Shown piece by piece: positions 5,469 to 6,392 of a stretch of DNA of 6,392 nucleotides (the first letter of the stretch is position 1; each line of letters starts with the position of its first letter). Origin of the DNA: Sulfurovum sp. (GTDB lineage Bacteria > Campylobacterota > Campylobacteria > Campylobacterales > Sulfurovaceae); contig DQVY01000293.1 of NCBI GenBank assembly GCA_015661535.1, positions 1 to 6,392 of the forward strand, written 5' to 3'. Under the pieces are notes generated by a model. The model had not been told where the DNA came from. It searched no databases and saw nothing but the letters and a program-made list of their open reading frames with translations. The position numbers and the translations under genes were made by a program.

Positions 5469-5673
5469 CATTTAATGCAAATTTTTCAAGATGTAACCAA
5501 AAAGTACAACTCCTCTTTCAAAAAACCGTTATTGTGTCTGAATCTACAGATATAACTAATGTGCAATTAAGTACCATTATTATATTATTACGCTTCCAAA
5601 ATTCTTGCTCATTTTTGGACGGATAGTATGCTATTCGCATTTTATATGGGCTATTAAACCAAAAGGAAACAAT

Positions 5674-6084
5674 ATGACTTGTTATGAAACACTGTTTGTA
5701 GTTAAACCTACATTGACAGACGAAGAGACTGCAGCACAAATTGCAAAAATAAAAGATGTTCTTGCCCAAGAAGGTGCTGAACTTGTTGCTACCAATGATA
5801 TGGGTATGAGAAAACTGGCATACGCAGTTGAAAAGCACAACAGAGGATACTACACTGTTCTTTTCTATAAAGGTGAAGGTACTGTGATAAACGAGCTTGA
5901 GAGAAATCTTAAGATCAATGAAGATGTGATCAAATTTTTAACTGTGAAATACACTAAAAATAAAGAACTGGCACAATTTGATAAACTTGTAGCACAAGCG
6001 AACAAAAATGCTGAAACAGCAAAAGCTGCACCAGTAGAAGAAGCGCCGGCAGAAACAGCAGCTGCTGAATCAACAGAAGCGTAA
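5674..6084 (+). CDS. rpsF: 30S ribosomal protein S6
   Basis: S6 binds 16S rRNA in the platform of the small subunit as a heterodimer with S18. The protein begins MTCYETLFVVKPTL. Conserved blocks include DMGMRKLAYAVEKHNRGYYTV (42-62), the RKLAY and GYY elements being typical of S6, and a FLTVKY strand (88-93). The length is 136 aa; the folded core ends near residue 97, and a tail rich in Ala, Glu and Pro follows. ATG 5674 is chosen over the upstream in-frame ATG at 5605 because AAGGA (5663-5667) lies 6 nt before it and the protein starts at the family's usual first residue. ssb follows after 24 nt, the usual rpsF-ssb-rpsR order; rpsR would lie beyond the window. Confidence 0.95.
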   Translation: MTCYETLFVVKPTLTDEETAAQIAKIKDVLAQEGAELVATNDMGMRKLAYAVEKHNRGYYTVLFYKGEGTVINELERNLKINEDVIKFLTVKYTKNKELAQFDKLVAQANKNAETAKAAPVEEAPAETAAAESTEA

Positions 6085-6108
6085 ACCACCCAAATTTAGG
6101 AGCACCTT

Positions 6109-6392
6109 ATGTATAACAAGATTATTTTAGCCGGAAACCTCACCAGAGATATTGAGATTAGATATACGCAAAGCGGCGCAGCCATTGGAAACACTGGTAT
6201 TGCCACATCACGTAAATTCAAATCTGCTTCAGGTGAACAAAAAGAAGAAGTACTTTTCGTAGACTTGACTTTTTTTGGAAGAACCGCTGAAATAGCTAAT
6301 CAGTACTTACGTAAAGGCAGCAAAGTTTTAGTAGACGGAAGATTAAAGTTAGACCAGTGGACAGCACAAGATGGCAGCAAACGCTCTAAGCA
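6109..6392 (+). CDS. ssb: Single-stranded DNA-binding protein (3' end cut by window)
   Basis: Ninety-four codons are visible; bacterial SSBs usually have 160-180. SSB coats single-stranded DNA as a tetramer in replication, repair and recombination. The visible part is the OB-fold: the start MYNKIILAGNLTRDIEIRYT, a central VDLTFFGRTAEIANQYLRKG (51-70) and GRLKLDQW (77-84), where Trp84 corresponds to a conserved DNA-stacking aromatic. The position that is Trp54 in E. coli appears to be an aliphatic or phenylalanine residue here (EVLFVDL). The flexible linker and acidic C-terminal tip are outside the window. AGGAG (6098-6102) lies 6 nt before the ATG. It is almost certainly co-transcribed with rpsF. 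Confidence 0.94.
   Translation, partial: MYNKIILAGNLTRDIEIRYTQSGAAIGNTGIATSRKFKSASGEQKEEVLFVDLTFFGRTAEIANQYLRKGSKVLVDGRLKLDQWTAQDGSKRSK

Larger units (their letters stand above)
5361..5673. other. Divergent intergenic region with promoters for both sides
   Basis: This 313-nt AT-rich gap separates the minus-strand flavoprotein gene from rpsF. It holds GGAG of the flavoprotein gene (5366-5369), a minus-strand TATAAT, a plus-strand TTGACA/TAATAT pair and a long rpsF leader. A small stem-loop lies in the leader: CGGATAG (5620-5626) pairs with CTATTCG (5631-5637) around TATG, with one G-U. AAGGA (5663-5667) precedes rpsF. An in-frame upstream extension of rpsF from 5605 is possible but lacks S6 similarity. 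No RNA gene or CACTATT repeat was seen. Confidence 0.6.

Noticed and set aside
5605..5673. In-frame N-terminal extension of rpsF from the ATG at 5605
   Set aside because: The 23 extra residues do not resemble S6, no ribosome binding site precedes 5605, and AAGGA sits at the right distance before the internal ATG at 5674.
5518..5838. A 106-codon minus-strand frame between the flavoprotein gene and rpsF
   Set aside because: It overlaps the start of rpsF in antisense, is Cys/Phe-rich and shows no ribosome binding site or recognisable domain.
1..6392. A multi-gene defence or mobile system
   Set aside because: All larger genes have clear housekeeping or sulfur-metabolism assignments; no transposase, integrase, toxin, nuclease-effector or inverted terminal repeats were seen.

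Overview
The window looks like chromosomal DNA from a member of the Campylobacterota (formerly Epsilonproteobacteria), most likely a sulfur-oxidising Sulfurovum or Sulfurimonas-like chemolithotroph. The grounds are the gene order rnr-holA and rpsF-ssb (contiguous as rnr-holA-rpsF-ssb-rpsR in Helicobacter pylori, from memory), a Tat-exported sulfide-dehydrogenase-type flavoprotein, moderate AT content, and sigma70-like promoters with good -10 boxes but poor -35 boxes. No taxon-specific marker was searched.

Layout. On the plus strand, 37-873 is htpX (membrane zinc protease), 980-2947 is rnr (RNase R) and 2994-3971 is holA (DNA polymerase III delta subunit). On the minus strand, 5360-3996 is an FccB/SoxF-type flavoprotein with its own promoter region and a terminator beside the holA stop. 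A 313-base divergent intergenic region follows (5361-5673). The plus strand then carries rpsF (5674-6084) and the first 94 codons of ssb (6109 to the window end).

The main housekeeping theme is RNA decay, replication and translation (rnr, holA, rpsF, ssb). The flavoprotein gene sits in the opposite orientation between holA and rpsF and appears to be a lineage-specific addition to an old cluster. It probably acts in the periplasm, passing electrons from sulfide to a c-type cytochrome encoded elsewhere.

The most unusual signal lies in the two short gaps before rnr and holA. Each holds the same 13-mer, TCACTATTCACTT, followed directly by a near-perfect hairpin with an AAA triloop and a CCAAAGG core. 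The Shine-Dalgarno sequence lies in the loop and 3' arm, just before the start codon. In each gap a tiny reading frame runs through repeat and hairpin in the same frame (Ser-Leu-Phe-Thr ... Lys-Gly) and stops at or within 2 nt of the downstream ATG. Three tandem CACTATT heptamers lie in the first gap. This could be a reusable translational-coupling or attenuation cassette, or a dispersed repeat family that lands near starts; the sequence alone cannot decide.
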